A DNA stretch of 64,000 nucleotides from Hofstenia miamia (lineage: Eukaryota > Xenacoelomorpha > Acoela): positions 6,318,487 through 6,382,486 of the forward strand of contig SCFE01000002.1 in assembly GCA_004352715.1 (NCBI GenBank), written 5' to 3'. The notes under the pieces are model-generated. The model did no database searches. It saw only the letters and a list, made by a program, of their open reading frames with translations, and was not told the origin of the DNA. This document shows positions 48,145 through 59,769 of this stretch, in pieces (the stretch's first letter is position 1; each line of letters opens with the position of its first letter). The position numbers and the translations under genes were made by a program.

Positions 48145-48346
48145 ACTTCTTTATTATTTTTGTAAATTATTCCACTAAGGCTGCCTGTTCTAGACTTTCT
48201 GGAATCTAGCTTAAGCCTTTCCCACATTTTTCTATCACTGCTGCCAGATTTTCCCAATAAAACATCTTGCTCAAATATTTTCAGAATAAGTGGACCATCA
48301 TTAAATATTGAAAGTGGTTTAGCAGAGAATGTAATTTCTAATGGGT
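48145..48346 (-). CDS. 202-nt exon, globular-looking segment (first half)
   Basis: The minus-strand acceptor is GGGTTTTTTAG and the donor AAGT/GTATGTAG. Phase 1 in, 2 out. It reads PLEITFSAKPLSIFNDGPLI, then LKIFEQDVLLGKSGSSDRK, then MWERLKLDSRKSRTGSLSGI. Alternating hydrophobic residues suggest beta strands. GT+T makes the joining Val. Together with 47846-48069 it forms the only clearly folded part of the predicted protein. Confidence 0.8.
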
Positions 48347-48360
48347 CTAAAAAACCCTGA

Positions 48361-48397
48361 TTATATATATATATATATATAGGTATATATATATATG

Positions 48398-48439
<42 letters not shown>

Positions 48440-48478
48440 CTATATATATAAGTAATTATATTACTTATATATATATAT
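48361..48478. repeat. Compound (TA)n microsatellite
   Basis: TA tracts with short interruptions, directly adjoining the acceptor side of the exon ending at 48346. Confidence 0.92.
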
Positions 48479-48479
48479 A

Positions 48480-49735
48480 TTACAACTCTACATCAAAATA
48501 TGTAATTTATTGTTGTATAGAGAGCATGATTAGTAATTGTAGTTGTAATAGTACTAGTAGTATTATTAGTAAATAGATTTATTAAAAGAAAGGCCTGACA
48601 AAAAGAGCATAATGCTACAATTAATACAAGGATAAAAACGAAAACTTTGGACTATCAAGATAGATTACTTCAATTTAGTAAAAAACTAGTGCTTGAGATG
48701 AGAAGACACAATGTTAATTGTGATTTATGTTTATTAAAGTCGAAGAATTTTAAGTTATGTTAGTCATAAGTTAAGCATAAATATTTACATGGCTAAGAAC
48801 ATTTACTTTTGAAAATATAAGTAGATGATGATGAATTTTATAATTTCTAAAAAATTTTAGTAAGTTATTTAAAGCTTTTTTCCCATATTGCAAAATTCAG
48901 AATATTCTATAAGTGTCCATAAGCACGGAATCCGAATGATAACAAAAATATACTTCACTTATATAAAACCTAATGCATTTAGTAACTGTACATTAATGTT
49001 AACTAAAGAATTACCTTGCATGTTATTTAGTTGAATTGCATAGTTAAAATTTAAATTGAGGGAAAATTTGTAAAACTAAATCCAACAATTCATTTGTCTA
49101 GATAGCTTGAAATTCCTACTAATTAATTATAGTTAAATTATAATCCATTTTCGCAGTATAAGGTTGATTGCTGTGTATGTATTCAAATTAAATGTAGGTT
49201 TAATCCTATGTGAATTTAAAAAATATATTTTGCTTTATAATTAAATTATTTGTTTTCTGTGACATTATTTTTAACTTTTACAATCTTGACACTCATCGCC
49301 ATTAATTGCGATTCTAAAAATGATTGATATTTAAATTTATCTGAAGTTTGTAGGATTCGAGAATACACACTTTTAAGTAAAATATTTACATTGAAATATT
49401 TTTAAAACCTCAAGACAATCTGTAAATTTAATTTATATAGCTGTTGACCTATAATTTAACATCAATTTTTTCACCCTATGTATGTCTAATAAATTTGCAA
49501 GCCTATTTGCTAACTGCAGTGTAGTTTTGCTAATTTTTTAATTTTTTCAATTACACGCCATATTTCGAGTATATTTTTCTAAATTGATGTATATATGTAT
49601 ATATATATATATATTGTTGATCAAACATAAACGTACTCTTTTAATGACGCTGTTCATTACTGCACTTAACATCTCTAGAGTTAACCTGAATAATTTTCAT
49701 TTTTTATTCCTGTAGAGTATTGTGATTTTAAATGT
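48480..49735. other. Intron-like AT-rich sequence
   Basis: No exon supported on either strand; a (TA)n tract lies at 49590-49613. Confidence 0.45.
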
Positions 49736-49739
49736 AAGA

Positions 49740-51640
49740 TTTTCCTTTTAAATATCCGCAAAGAAAAAAGTCAAGTGGGTTCACATCGGGAGATCTTGGT
49801 GGCCACGGTACGTCACCAAAACGCCTGTAAAAACTTCATTCTTAACATGTCCATAGTTTCCCTTGCAGAATGAGCTGTAGCTCCATTTTATTGGAACCAG
49901 ATATTCTCAGTGGCCATGTCTTCCACCTCATGAAAAAAATACTCTTGCAACATTTGTCTATATTTCTTTCTATTCACAGTCGCTGTATTGCTATCAACAT
50001 CTTTAAAAAAAATATGGGCCAATGATTCTTGATGACGTTATTCCATACCAAACCAAACTGTTACTTTAACTAGATGAAGTGGATGCTCATTGATTTATCT
50101 TGGATTTTCAGATGTCTAGATTCTGTAGTTTTGTTTATTAACGTCACCAATAAGGTGAAAATGAGCTTCATCAGTCATGATTAAGGTCGCTATAAAATTT
50201 TCATCATCTGCACCACCAAAGGCTTTTGGTAGTTCGTAGGCTGAATCTCTTGCGTCAGTTGAGTTTTATATGGATGATATTTCAAATCTTCGTTCAGAAT
50301 TCGTTGTAGAAACCTGCGAGTAGGGATGGGATGCGGATAGTGATTTGAATTTACCGGATACCGGATAATTGCGGATAATTTGACTGCCGGATACCGGATA
50401 ATATATTGTTCAATTATTACTAGCACAACAAGAAATATGAATTTAAAAACAAAAAGGTACTTTATTTTTATGGCAATGTATGACGGAATTTATTTAAATA
50501 TGTCCTAAAATATTACCATTCATTTTTCAGAATGATTCATTTAAAATTTAAACAATATAAAACGTTTTTCTATTAGTGAGAACAAGACATAAGACAAATA
50601 CAAAATCTTCTGTATTATAAAAAGTCAATATTTTAAAGCAACCACTTCACTAATTTATAATAACAGCACACAAATTTCCATATATTATTGTGGTTAAGAT
50701 TTCTGTCATAGGTAAAGTGTTTTCACAACATCGAGAAACTTCTCTCAACAGCAACTGATGTTGCTTGACATTTTCGCATTCTAGCATACAATTCCGATTA
50801 AACGTCCATCCCCTTCCTTCCATTAAATCAGTGACAACGTTATTTTCTAATTGTGACTTCATATAGGCGTTTATTTCATCCCAGCATCATTTCCAAGATC
50901 AAGAAATGGAGTGATAACATCTGGTGGAATTTCAAGTCTGTCAAACGTTGAACAACTTTGATTTTTTACGATTGCAGCCATAACTGAAGCAGTGAGATTG
51001 TAATCCTCATATATTTTATTTGAATAATCTTTGCACAATTAAAAAGAAAAAATTTCACTTTAATGACTTTGGTTGCTCTCATTATTACTGAAGAACACCC
51101 TCATTCCTCAATTAATATCGACCTCTTGCGGATGAAAATAAATAAATATTTTGAAGCATATTACATAGACTACGTTGATATATAAGAAAAACATATTTTG
51201 TTGCACAGACCATTTCCATATCACGGCAAAAATATAGTTTTTTTCTCGAAAATTCCATTTTAAAATCAAGTTTTTTCCGGTAAACAGGTTAAATTTTACC
51301 GGATATCGGATATCCGGTTGTGTAATTGCCAATTTTACCGGATACCGGCACATCGCTAACTGTTGAAGTTGTATGCCGATCAGCACCGCTTATTGAAACA
51401 TCCCGAATAGAAACATTAGTTCTAAAGCCTCGCTTCCTGCTACAGCGCCATTCGTCTACAGTTGATCCGGATTCTTTGAATTTAAGACCATTGCTTTTAT
51501 GAAATTTTTATCAGGACTTCTTCAATCATTAGAAATGTTCCTAACTTCTCTACACTTCAATAATTGAACCATTTCATGAAAAGTAAAGTTCAACCATTTT
51601 TGCTCGTTATTCTTCCATGTAACGCACCATTTTGAATGTA
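49740..51640 (-). pseudogene. mariner-group transposase, decayed and split
   Basis: Read on the minus strand, the N-terminal part (51640-51361) resembles the helix-turn-helix region of the element at 53196 (KMVELYF-like, then a STVDEWRCSRKRG-like stretch). After an inserted element, RRFLQRILNEDLKYHPYKTQ resumes at about 50320 and runs through LMKLIFTLLVTLINKQ-like (the EAHFHLxGxVNKQ region, frame-changed) to VPWPPRSPDVNPLDFFLCGY near 49790, which carries the last catalytic Asp. Many stops show it is much older than the copy at 53073. Confidence 0.7.
50321..51358. mobile_element. hAT-like element inserted in the mariner remnant
   Basis: Ends are TAGGGATGGGATGCGG (left) and, reversed, TAGCGATGTGCCGGTATCCG (right), sharing TAG(G/C)GATG. 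Both ends carry several CCGGATA subterminal words, typical of hAT elements. No clear 8-bp target duplication is visible (CCTGCGAG against ACTGTTGA), so either the copy is old or the insertion was accompanied by change. An internal minus-strand fragment near 50880-50960 (RLEIPPDVITPFLDLGNDAG) may be relic coding sequence. There is no intact transposase. Confidence 0.6.
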
Positions 51641-51644
51641 AATC

Positions 51645-53065
51645 TTAAATTAAAGATCTAAAAATTCACTCCAATGCTACTGGGTATTGGTAGGCATGAT
51701 ACGAAATGTAAATAAACTTTAAAAGTTCCTCTATCGTTTGCAATTATTCAAATCGCTTTATCTTTCATACTTTTTTTAAAATGGTGCGTTCCTTATGCGC
51801 CACGCAGTATATATGTGTATATATATATATATATACCTATAATTTATATTTACTGGTAAAAAATAGGCCTAATTGCACCGTGGGCACTAACTGTTGCCAG
51901 TCTTGGTCTCGAAAATTCCAACTTTGGGATGCAAAATATATTGCAAATATGCCATCTAGCGAAGACTATTATATATCGTATTAATAAATTTAAATAGAAA
52001 AGTGCCTTAGTTGAATAATCTTTTTTATTACTCTCACCATGTATAAAGTCGTCATACTTTGAATAATTCATATGCATGTACATGTGTTTATATTTTTACG
52101 TTATACTAACTCAAGGTTAAAAGTAGCCTTGGATTCTACTCTTATTCTACTATATGTAACCCAACATTAGCTAATGCTCCAATTCTAATATTTCTATGAT
52201 ATGTTTCTGAAAATGCTTCGGCATAAGTCATTTGATTTCTCTATAATTTGCTAAATTTGGAAAAAATTGACGAGTAAGCAATTTAAACGATACTCATCTA
52301 TAATAATAATCACTATAAATAGCTACATATATTTGTACTTGATATATATTTATATTTACTTAGCTATCTCACAAGAAGTACATAACAATATTATGTACTC
52401 CTTGCTATGTCACCATAAGTTTTACCATCACAGTATTTAGTAAATAATCTGGATAATTGCTTAGCATAACTTTCCCCTAAAGAACTTATCGTCAAATTGA
52501 CAAAATACATAATTTTTACCAAACTGTTTATTTAAATTGAAATGTGCCTCAGCTTCTATGCTAAGCCTGTTAGTTCAGGATTAGAAGGAAAAATAAGGGA
52601 TGATCCTAAGCTTTGCTCTCTTGCATCTTGCTTTTACAGAGATTTCCTTTTTACTTTTGTATTGTCAAAATCTCTGCAATTTTGTTTGCAAATTTGGCAC
52701 TTGCTACAAAGCCTTAATCATTACTGTTCAAATGTGAAAACAGCCTTCTCTAAACTTTAGAATTTCCATATACAAAATTGATTGTCTGTCGTTGCAACAT
52801 ATTTACTTTAGTTTCAAATCCCAAACTTCAATAGATGTTATTTTATCGAAAAGAAAATACAATTATGCAAGGAATTTCAAATACTTCCTTGTTTGACCCT
52901 ACTTGCTCAACAACACCTTCTTAATCTTTTCATTACTTTCAATTTAACAGAATATTTCTTGTTTGAGGCCTTCATATTTCAATGATCGTGCCACACAGGT
53001 GTTTATCGGGAATTTCTAAAAGGGGGGGGGTAATTCTTATCAGAGACATATAGGCCTAGTTAGTG
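51645..53065. other. AT-rich stretch without a recognised gene
   Basis: Only a (TA)n tract at 51810-51836 and a G run at 53022-53030; short chance ORFs. Confidence 0.45.
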
Positions 53066-53072
53066 TTGATTA

Positions 53073-54460
53073 TACAGGGTGGCCCACAAAAATCTACCCA
53101 TTTTTCTTTGTTGATATCATCAAGGAAAATAAATATTTACTTTTCATTTTCAGGTAAGCTGTTAACAAGGCCAGTAGAATTAGATTGATACCAAAATGGA
53201 TGTGGTTCATCAATTTTCAGTGCACGAAAGGACAAAAATTCTTGAAAGTTACTTTTCAACCAAATCAGTGATTCTAACGCAGAGGACATTTCGGAGGGAA
53301 TTTCCTGGGAGAAAGGTTCCATGCAGAAAAACGATTACGAATATTGTAGAGAAATTCAGGAACACTGGCAGTGTGGGAAATGACAATAAAGGTCATAGCG
53401 GGCGGCAAGTTACTGTCAGAACACCAGAGAATGTTCAGGCAGTGAGGGAACATCTTGAACAGTCACCACGAAAATCGACAAGACGACTGTCTCAGGAAAT
53501 CGGTATCTCAAGGGCAACTGTGCAAAGAATCATTCATAATGACTTAAAATTGTTTCCTTATAAAGTGCAAATTCTCCAGAAGCAAACTGATGTGAATAAA
53601 AGAGAACGGGTCGAATTTTGCCAGAGCATTAGTGAAAGAATTGAGAACAACCCAGGTGTTCTCGACTTGATTCTGTTCAGTGATGAAGCCCACTTCCATC
53701 TGAGTGGACATGTCAACAAACAAAACATGCGGTTTTGGGCATCTCAACAGCCCCATGAACATACCCGGCGGCCATTAAGTCAGGAAAAAGTAACTGTATG
53801 GTGTGCTCTAGGCAAAAGAGGAATTTTTGGCCCATACTTTTTCGAGGACAATGATGGGAATCGTGTGACTGTTGATTCAGAGCGGTACATTGAGATGCTC
53901 CGTAGGAAGTTTGTTCCAGCCTTGAGAAGGAGGAGGGGTGTTGATATTAACACCGTGGTGTTTCAGCAGGATGGGGCGCCCCCTCATTGCTCTAATAGAA
54001 CTCTTCAGTACCTAAGGCAGTACTTCCCTGGGGACAGGCTAATTTCTCGCCGCACTGATAACCCCTGGCCCCCGTATTCACCTGATCTGAATCCCCCTGA
54101 CTACTTTCTTTGGGGATGTCTGAAAGACAGAGTGTACCAGGATAACCCACAGACAACTGAGGCATTGAAAGAAAACATTAAGAGAGAAATCAGACGGATT
54201 CCAGGAGAAATGCTGAACAGAGTTGTGGACAATTTCAATGTTCGCGTCACTGCTGTCATTCAGCAGCGCGGTGCTTGGATTGAGCACATTATTAATTATT
54301 GAAAAAAGTGCAGTTAAATCTTTCAGATTTCAGAGCAATTTGGAGAGAAAATTTGTATATGTCTCTAGCATCTATGTAGAAAAAAACATTAAAATATATG
54401 AACTTTTTGATTGGGTTTTGGCTATAGAAAAATGGGTAGATTTTTGTGGGCCACCCTGTA
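53073..54460 (+). mobile_element. Complete mariner-superfamily transposon (1388 bp)
   Basis: The two ends are perfect inverted repeats of 35 bp (starting TACAGGGTGGCCCACAAAAA), each flanked by TA. One uninterrupted transposase ORF lies between. Perfect ends plus an intact ORF indicate a very recent insertion, possibly from an active family. Confidence 0.95.
53196..54302 (+). CDS. Transposase, DD37D-spaced, intact
   Basis: 368 residues, no stops. Residues about 1-75 form a helix-turn-helix region of the DUF4817 type (FSVHERTKILESYFSTKSVI, then REFPGRKVPCRKTI) that would bind the inverted ends; a second helix-turn-helix follows (TRRLSQEIGISRATVQRII). Catalytic acidic residues are in ILFSDEAHFHLSG, VVFQQDGAPPHC and WPPYSPDLNPPDYFLWG. 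I count 37 residues between the last two Asp, so DD37D rather than the DD34D of classical mariner. The family catalyses cut-and-paste at TA. The first ATG is used because it precedes the DNA-binding region and lies about 120 bp inside the left end. GC content is higher than the flanks, consistent with recent arrival. Confidence 0.95.
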   Translation: MDVVHQFSVHERTKILESYFSTKSVILTQRTFRREFPGRKVPCRKTITNIVEKFRNTGSVGNDNKGHSGRQVTVRTPENVQAVREHLEQSPRKSTRRLSQEIGISRATVQRIIHNDLKLFPYKVQILQKQTDVNKRERVEFCQSISERIENNPGVLDLILFSDEAHFHLSGHVNKQNMRFWASQQPHEHTRRPLSQEKVTVWCALGKRGIFGPYFFEDNDGNRVTVDSERYIEMLRRKFVPALRRRRGVDINTVVFQQDGAPPHCSNRTLQYLRQYFPGDRLISRRTDNPWPPYSPDLNPPDYFLWGCLKDRVYQDNPQTTEALKENIKREIRRIPGEMLNRVVDNFNVRVTAVIQQRGAWIEHIINY

Positions 54461-54464
54461 TATT

Positions 54465-56890
54465 GCAGTTAAAGATGTACAAATTTAAAATAACGTTTAA
54501 AAAATAAAGCAATAGAGTAATTATGAATTGATCTACTTTTTTGCACTTTATGTGAAACAAAAAGACTGTTCATCAATATATCGATCAGATCGTATGAGAA
54601 TGAATTGAAACTGGCCTGGCCACAGAGGCACAGAACTGTAAAATGGACTTTGCTGTTAAAAATATTAAAAATAAAAAACTTTTTGAAAAATATTATTGAT
54701 AAATTGTTTTCTGAAGACATTTTTAGTCTTCATACCAGGCACATTGTGAAGTACTATTGTGCTAATGCATAATTGTCTTTTTAAAGAATATTGTATTCCT
54801 TCATCCCATAGTTAATAGAAACATTCTTTGATCTAACTTTCTATCACTTTGAGTTACTAGTCACCAAGAGTACTGGAACAGGTGAGCAAAGAGGACAGAA
54901 TCATCTTGAGGAATGTAGGGTTTGCTCTCTAGGCTATATTCTGTTGATACAATGTTGATGCGTTTTCTTTTTCATGCCTATTACATGATGTGGGTAAAAA
55001 ATTAAAAATATATAAACTATTTTTTGCCCATTTGTAAAGCCTGCTCCTGACATCTAAGAATTCTGTCGGAGCTCCTGCTAGCTACCAAAAAATGCCATAA
55101 AAGTGATGTATAATAGAGGGCAAAATTGGAACTGCCTCATTTATGGTTTGTTACTAAGTGCAGCTGTTAAAATACAGAATGACCCTAAATAAATTTAATA
55201 TTTTAGAATCAGCACATCTTTGCTAAATTACACACTCTATACTAGAATTTTGCATAATTTTCAGATATATGTTTCTAATAATAAGCTCTTAGGAGTAACA
55301 TTAAGTAAAAAATAAAATTAGTTATGAATTAATTTTATACAAATTAATTTATTAAAATATTCAAACAAAAAATGAATTTCAAAAACGTATGATATGTAAG
55401 AATTCAAAATAAAATTAAGCTTTGGAAATCATTTTAATATAGAAACAACCTACAAATTAGACAAGGAATATTTTAAAAATATCTTAGCAATTTTTCCGTA
55501 TAACAATAATGGACCTTTATTCTAATGTTTGTTACAACTGATTTGTTGACACTTCTAAATTATACGCGATCGAATTAATTGTTGGTTCTTTGCAGCTCAA
55601 TTGGTACCGATTTTTAATGAGCGGGATGTTTTAAGCTTGGCTCAGTTCACTAAAAAAAACTTTTCAATGACTTCTTTAAAAATATTGCGCTCACAAAATT
55701 TTTTTAATACCACTTCTTATCATTTAATAAACTATTTAAAAAATTTTATAGGAAAAGTATGTTTAATGAAACAATAAGAAAAATATCTATGATCAGATTA
55801 CCAAGCAGAAAAATATATTTTCTGGGTTAATAAAGGCTTGTTTTGGGATCGTTGTATATCCAAAACAGTGTTCAAGCTGAGCTTGATTCAGCTCGGCTCC
55901 GCTCGTTGACAAATCTGACTTGACATAAGCTCATCGTTCTTAGAATAGGTTTTTCGATGAGCTATAATTTTGACGGTTGTGGGGTTATTTATAAAGTCAA
56001 TCTAATAACTGTATTTGCATAGTGAGAAGTTTTGATAACCAAGACTACATAGCTGTCTTCTTCATGAATTTCGTGAATGACTTTCATGGAGCACCTGCAA
56101 ATACAATATTAGTGCTATTTATTATGGGGTTAAAAATCACGTATTGAAAAACAAGAGCAGCATTATAAATGCCACTAGTATGTTTTGTTAAATATGAAAA
56201 TGAATTCACTTATTTATTTTTGTAGTTTCATTTTCACTTATTGTTGTTACAATTACAATAGTGTAAAGTGTATGCCATTAACAATTTGCAGTCGTTATAT
56301 CGTTAATTAAATGCATTTAAATTTTTTAAATGAGTGAAGCCAAAACTCCATTAAAATTTAAAGAATTGCATTATCATTAATAATGCATTATGTTTGCTAA
56401 CATCGGTATACACTCGGCCTCATAGTCAGCTTCATTTGATGCGCTTTACAAGAGACTTAGTTAGCATAGATGCAGACGAAAGATACTATCTGATTCAGAA
56501 TTTCCCACATGCTCTTTTTATGTTAAAACTATGTGTGGAATTTGAATTTTAGGTAATCACCTCGAATAATTGGTTCATTATCATTAATCGATGCTGATTA
56601 ATCGGTTATCATAAAATCACTTACTCACAATACAATTGTGCAAAATTACACATTTACGAACATATATGCTGTTTTGAATACATATACGACCAAAATCAAA
56701 GCCTAAGGCTATGTTACCAAAAATTATTTATGCATTCAAATTGATTATCGATGTACTGATGGTGTATATGTTCATATCAGCAAAATCACTTAAGCTACCA
56801 TTTTGCCGTTTCAGTCATCCTGCATGAACTTTGAAAGATAACTTGGATTTTTATAACTTGGTAAAAACAAGTGAGCCATCTTTGATCCTA

Positions 56891-56928
<38 letters not shown>

Positions 56929-56970
56929 TATATGTATATGTATATGTATATGAAATGGACTGTTTCGTGT
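54465..56970. other. AT-rich stretch without a recognised gene
   Basis: No supported exon. It contains a patch of GAGCT/AGCTC words (55868-55920) resembling a small transposon end and a (TA)n tract at 56890-56950. In the gene model it is part of the long intron between 58571 and 48346. Confidence 0.4.
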
Positions 56971-56977
56971 ATATATA

Positions 56978-57332
56978 AATTGTGTTGTTTCCCCTCAGCA
57001 GAATGTATGACCTATTTAAATGCTTCCAATAAGACATTTAAGGTATTTCCGTTAACCACTTGAGGCTTGTTGGTACATATATGTACTAGCTAAAAAAATC
57101 CTTTTTCCTAGACTGCTATGCTTAACAGTATATTTGTACTTTGANNNNNNNNNNNNNNNNNNNNNAATTGTGTTGTTTCCCCTCAGCAGAATGTATGACC
57201 TATTTAAATGCTTCCAATAAGACATTTAAGGTATTTCCGTTAACCACTTGAGGCTTGTTGGTACATATATGTACTAGCTAAAAAAATCCTTTTTCCTAGA
57301 CTGCTATGCTTAACAGTATATTTGTACTTTGA
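56978..57332. repeat. 167-bp duplicate flanking a 21-N gap
   Basis: 56978-57144 and 57166-57332 are the same sequence on both sides of N 57145-57165. Probably an unmerged overlap of two contigs. Confidence 0.88.
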
Positions 57333-57736
57333 ATGATTAATCTTAGGATAAAGTTAATATATTCAAAAAGTTTCAGGAAAACTGTTAATAGCTCATCAAA
57401 CTTTTTGCTTTGCTAATTGGCATGATATTTCTGTTTGGCCAATCTGATCACATATTTGGAAATTAATATAATTAAGCGAATCATGTGGTTAAAAAAGTGT
57501 TTGTCAACCATATGTGTGCAAAATATTGTCTTGATCCTAGTTTCCTGAGATTCATTTTGGCAATAAATTAATGGTCTCCCTTAGGGGTTGCAGGTTCATA
57601 TATGTACCATCCTAATGTAGAGTCATTTCAAAACATAATTTTGGCAATAGGATGCTTCTTACCATCTGCTTTATACAAATCATTCGTTTTTATTTCAAAA
57701 TCAGCTTCAGTTTCATTATGGCCTTCAAAGGGTTAA
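57240..57736. mobile_element. piggyBac-like MITE (about 0.5 kb)
   Basis: TTAA at both ends, with inverted termini TTAACCACTTGAGGC and, reversed, TTAACCCTTTGAAGGCC. Related inner words (GGTACATATATGTAC near 57260 and TTCATATATGTACC near 57598) add to the symmetry. TTAA plus CC(C/A) termini are the hallmark of piggyBac elements. No transposase. Its left end is also present in the false duplicate to the left of the gap. Confidence 0.65.
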
Positions 57737-58570
57737 ATTGCATACACGTTTTATTTTTCGTCATAGTAGTTTTCATTTATAATTGTATGTGAAATTAAAG
57801 TTTAATGTTAATAAATATACTCATGCAAAGATTATTGCCAATAACGTGAATTCCCAGTAAAATAGAAATTTTGCTCATTAGTTTTTTTAATTGCTTGCGT
57901 TTTAACCCCATTTTTTAATTTGATCGATTAATCGGCGTTTGTCCCAGGCCGCATTGTACACCTTAATACGCTATGCTAAATAAAAAAATCTTTTTACAGT
58001 TCTAACAAAATCTCATTCAAGTTTCAAAACATGCTGTATTGTTCCGTAATAAAATTGGCCACATTCTTATGCTGACAACAAAATCATGGTTACCATTGAA
58101 ATATTGAAATAATTTTGTAAGAAGATACAAAAGAATTTTTAATTAAGAAAATACCAATGGAAATGTAGCAAATAATTAAATTAGTAGACTCAAATAAATA
58201 TGTTATCTAGGTTTTGTTCATGATCAAATCGTAAGCCAAAATAAGTTCCAGTTAAAAAAAAGAATTGATTAAATTCATTTTAATTTTTTGTTATGGAATT
58301 AACGAAGAGACATATCTCTTGAAAGTTCGTGTTTTTAAATAAATACATTATACCATCATACATTATTATTCAACCTGAAATATTGAATATTTAGAAAAAT
58401 CAGTGTAGTGAATTCAAGCAATGCTTTGAAAAGTGTAAGCGTTATTACATAATTTTGCCAATGTTACTTTGCTATCATCATGTGATAAAGGGTATATACA
58501 ATGAACTTGAGAAATATGTCGAAGACGATAAACCAGAACGGATGCTAAGATGGAAGTCGAGAAGTTACCT

Positions 58571-58596
58571 TTAAGATTAATAAAATTGATAAATCT
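58571..58596 (-). CDS. 26-nt micro-exon near the 5' end
   Basis: The minus-strand acceptor is TGTGTTTTAG and the donor AAAG/GTAACTTC. Phase 2 in, 1 out: FINFINLK. The carried G plus AC of the exon ending at 48346 gives Asp (D-PLEITF). Confidence 0.5.
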
Positions 58597-58751
58597 AAAA
58601 CACATAACGAATATTTTAAAAGAATTGCTAAACTTTTCAATTGTTTGAAATTCGATGAAGCAATTGGGTAATGTTATATTTAATCTGTTTGGTGATATTT
58701 TGAATCAAACTATGATATTACACTCAGCTGCAAAACATTTGTGTTACTTAC

Positions 58752-58769
58752 ATTTTCAGTTTAATAAGT
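58752..58769 (-). CDS. 18-nt micro-exon near the 5' end
   Basis: The minus-strand acceptor is GTAGTAAACAG and the donor a strong GTAAGTAAC. Phase 2 in and out: T-LIKLK. The acceptor lacks a pyrimidine tract. Confidence 0.45.
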
Positions 58770-58809
58770 CTGTTTACTACGATTATTGTGAGAAAAATTA
58801 TGTTTTTCT

Positions 58810-59765
58810 GTGGGGACCTTGAGAATGATCAAAGTCTCTGTAAAAAGAGGAACGAAATATCTACATTACCTATTATTTATTTCAATAGTGTTCTTTTACG
58901 TTATTTCTATTATTAATATTGTAACTAGTGAATATCCAAATATCGGCACCGCGTTATCGAAACACAAAGCTAATTTGCAATATTTTCAAAGTCTAGAATT
59001 CCATTGCTTAAGTGTTCCGCATCAACGAAGATATGAATTATTTCTTTATCAAAAACCATAAATGGAATATATTAAATTTATCAACATAATTCATACACAT
59101 TGACGGTAAAAGTATTCCTACATGTATACACATAATTCCTCACATTATACCCATGTAGTTTTCAAAATCCACTCTACAAGAACTAAAGCATATGAAATAG
59201 ATCTACAACTATTTATTGTCTTCAATCGGAGAAGCATAATTTTAACGACTGAGTTTAGAATATATATTAGCCAGGCTGCCATCACAGTTTAAATAATTGA
59301 CATCACGCTATAAGTTTACCATATAAACGAGTTAAATTTATTGTATAGCGGCAGTAATTAATATTTAATTGACACTTAATAGTCATTCTCTTATAAACAG
59401 CACAATGCTTAACAAGGTTTGTTCAGTTTTCCTGTAATTTTCAATCTAGCTTATATAGAAGGCTAATCGATAATTACATTTTTTAGCAAAATCTAAAGAA
59501 TATAATATTAGATAATTACGTTTGGAGAAAATTTTTCGTTCTTAGTTTCCTAAGCTTTAAATATACCTATTTATCTTGATAAGCTAAATAGAAATAATAA
59601 AATCAATTTCAGAAAAATATAATACAGTAGTAATTTACTTTTTATATATGTATACATAATATATAAATATATAAAATAATTTTTTTCAGACTTAGAGATA
59701 AAGAAAATTTAACATTTTCAGTGATTTATTCAACTTGTAATAACTAAGGAAGATAAAAATAATAC
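58810..59765. other. Intron-like AT-rich sequence
   Basis: No supported exon. A plus-strand ORF at 58810-59061 with one hydrophobic stretch is judged to be chance. Confidence 0.4.
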
Positions 59766-59769
59766 TTAC

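Noticed and set aside
57645-57720. Minus-strand exon ending in GTAAGAAG
   Set aside because: Lies inside the piggyBac-like MITE and is not needed for phase between 58571 and 48346.
58810-59061. Plus-strand 83-codon ORF with a hydrophobic stretch
   Set aside because: Hydrophobic codons are expected by chance in AT-rich DNA; no supporting context.
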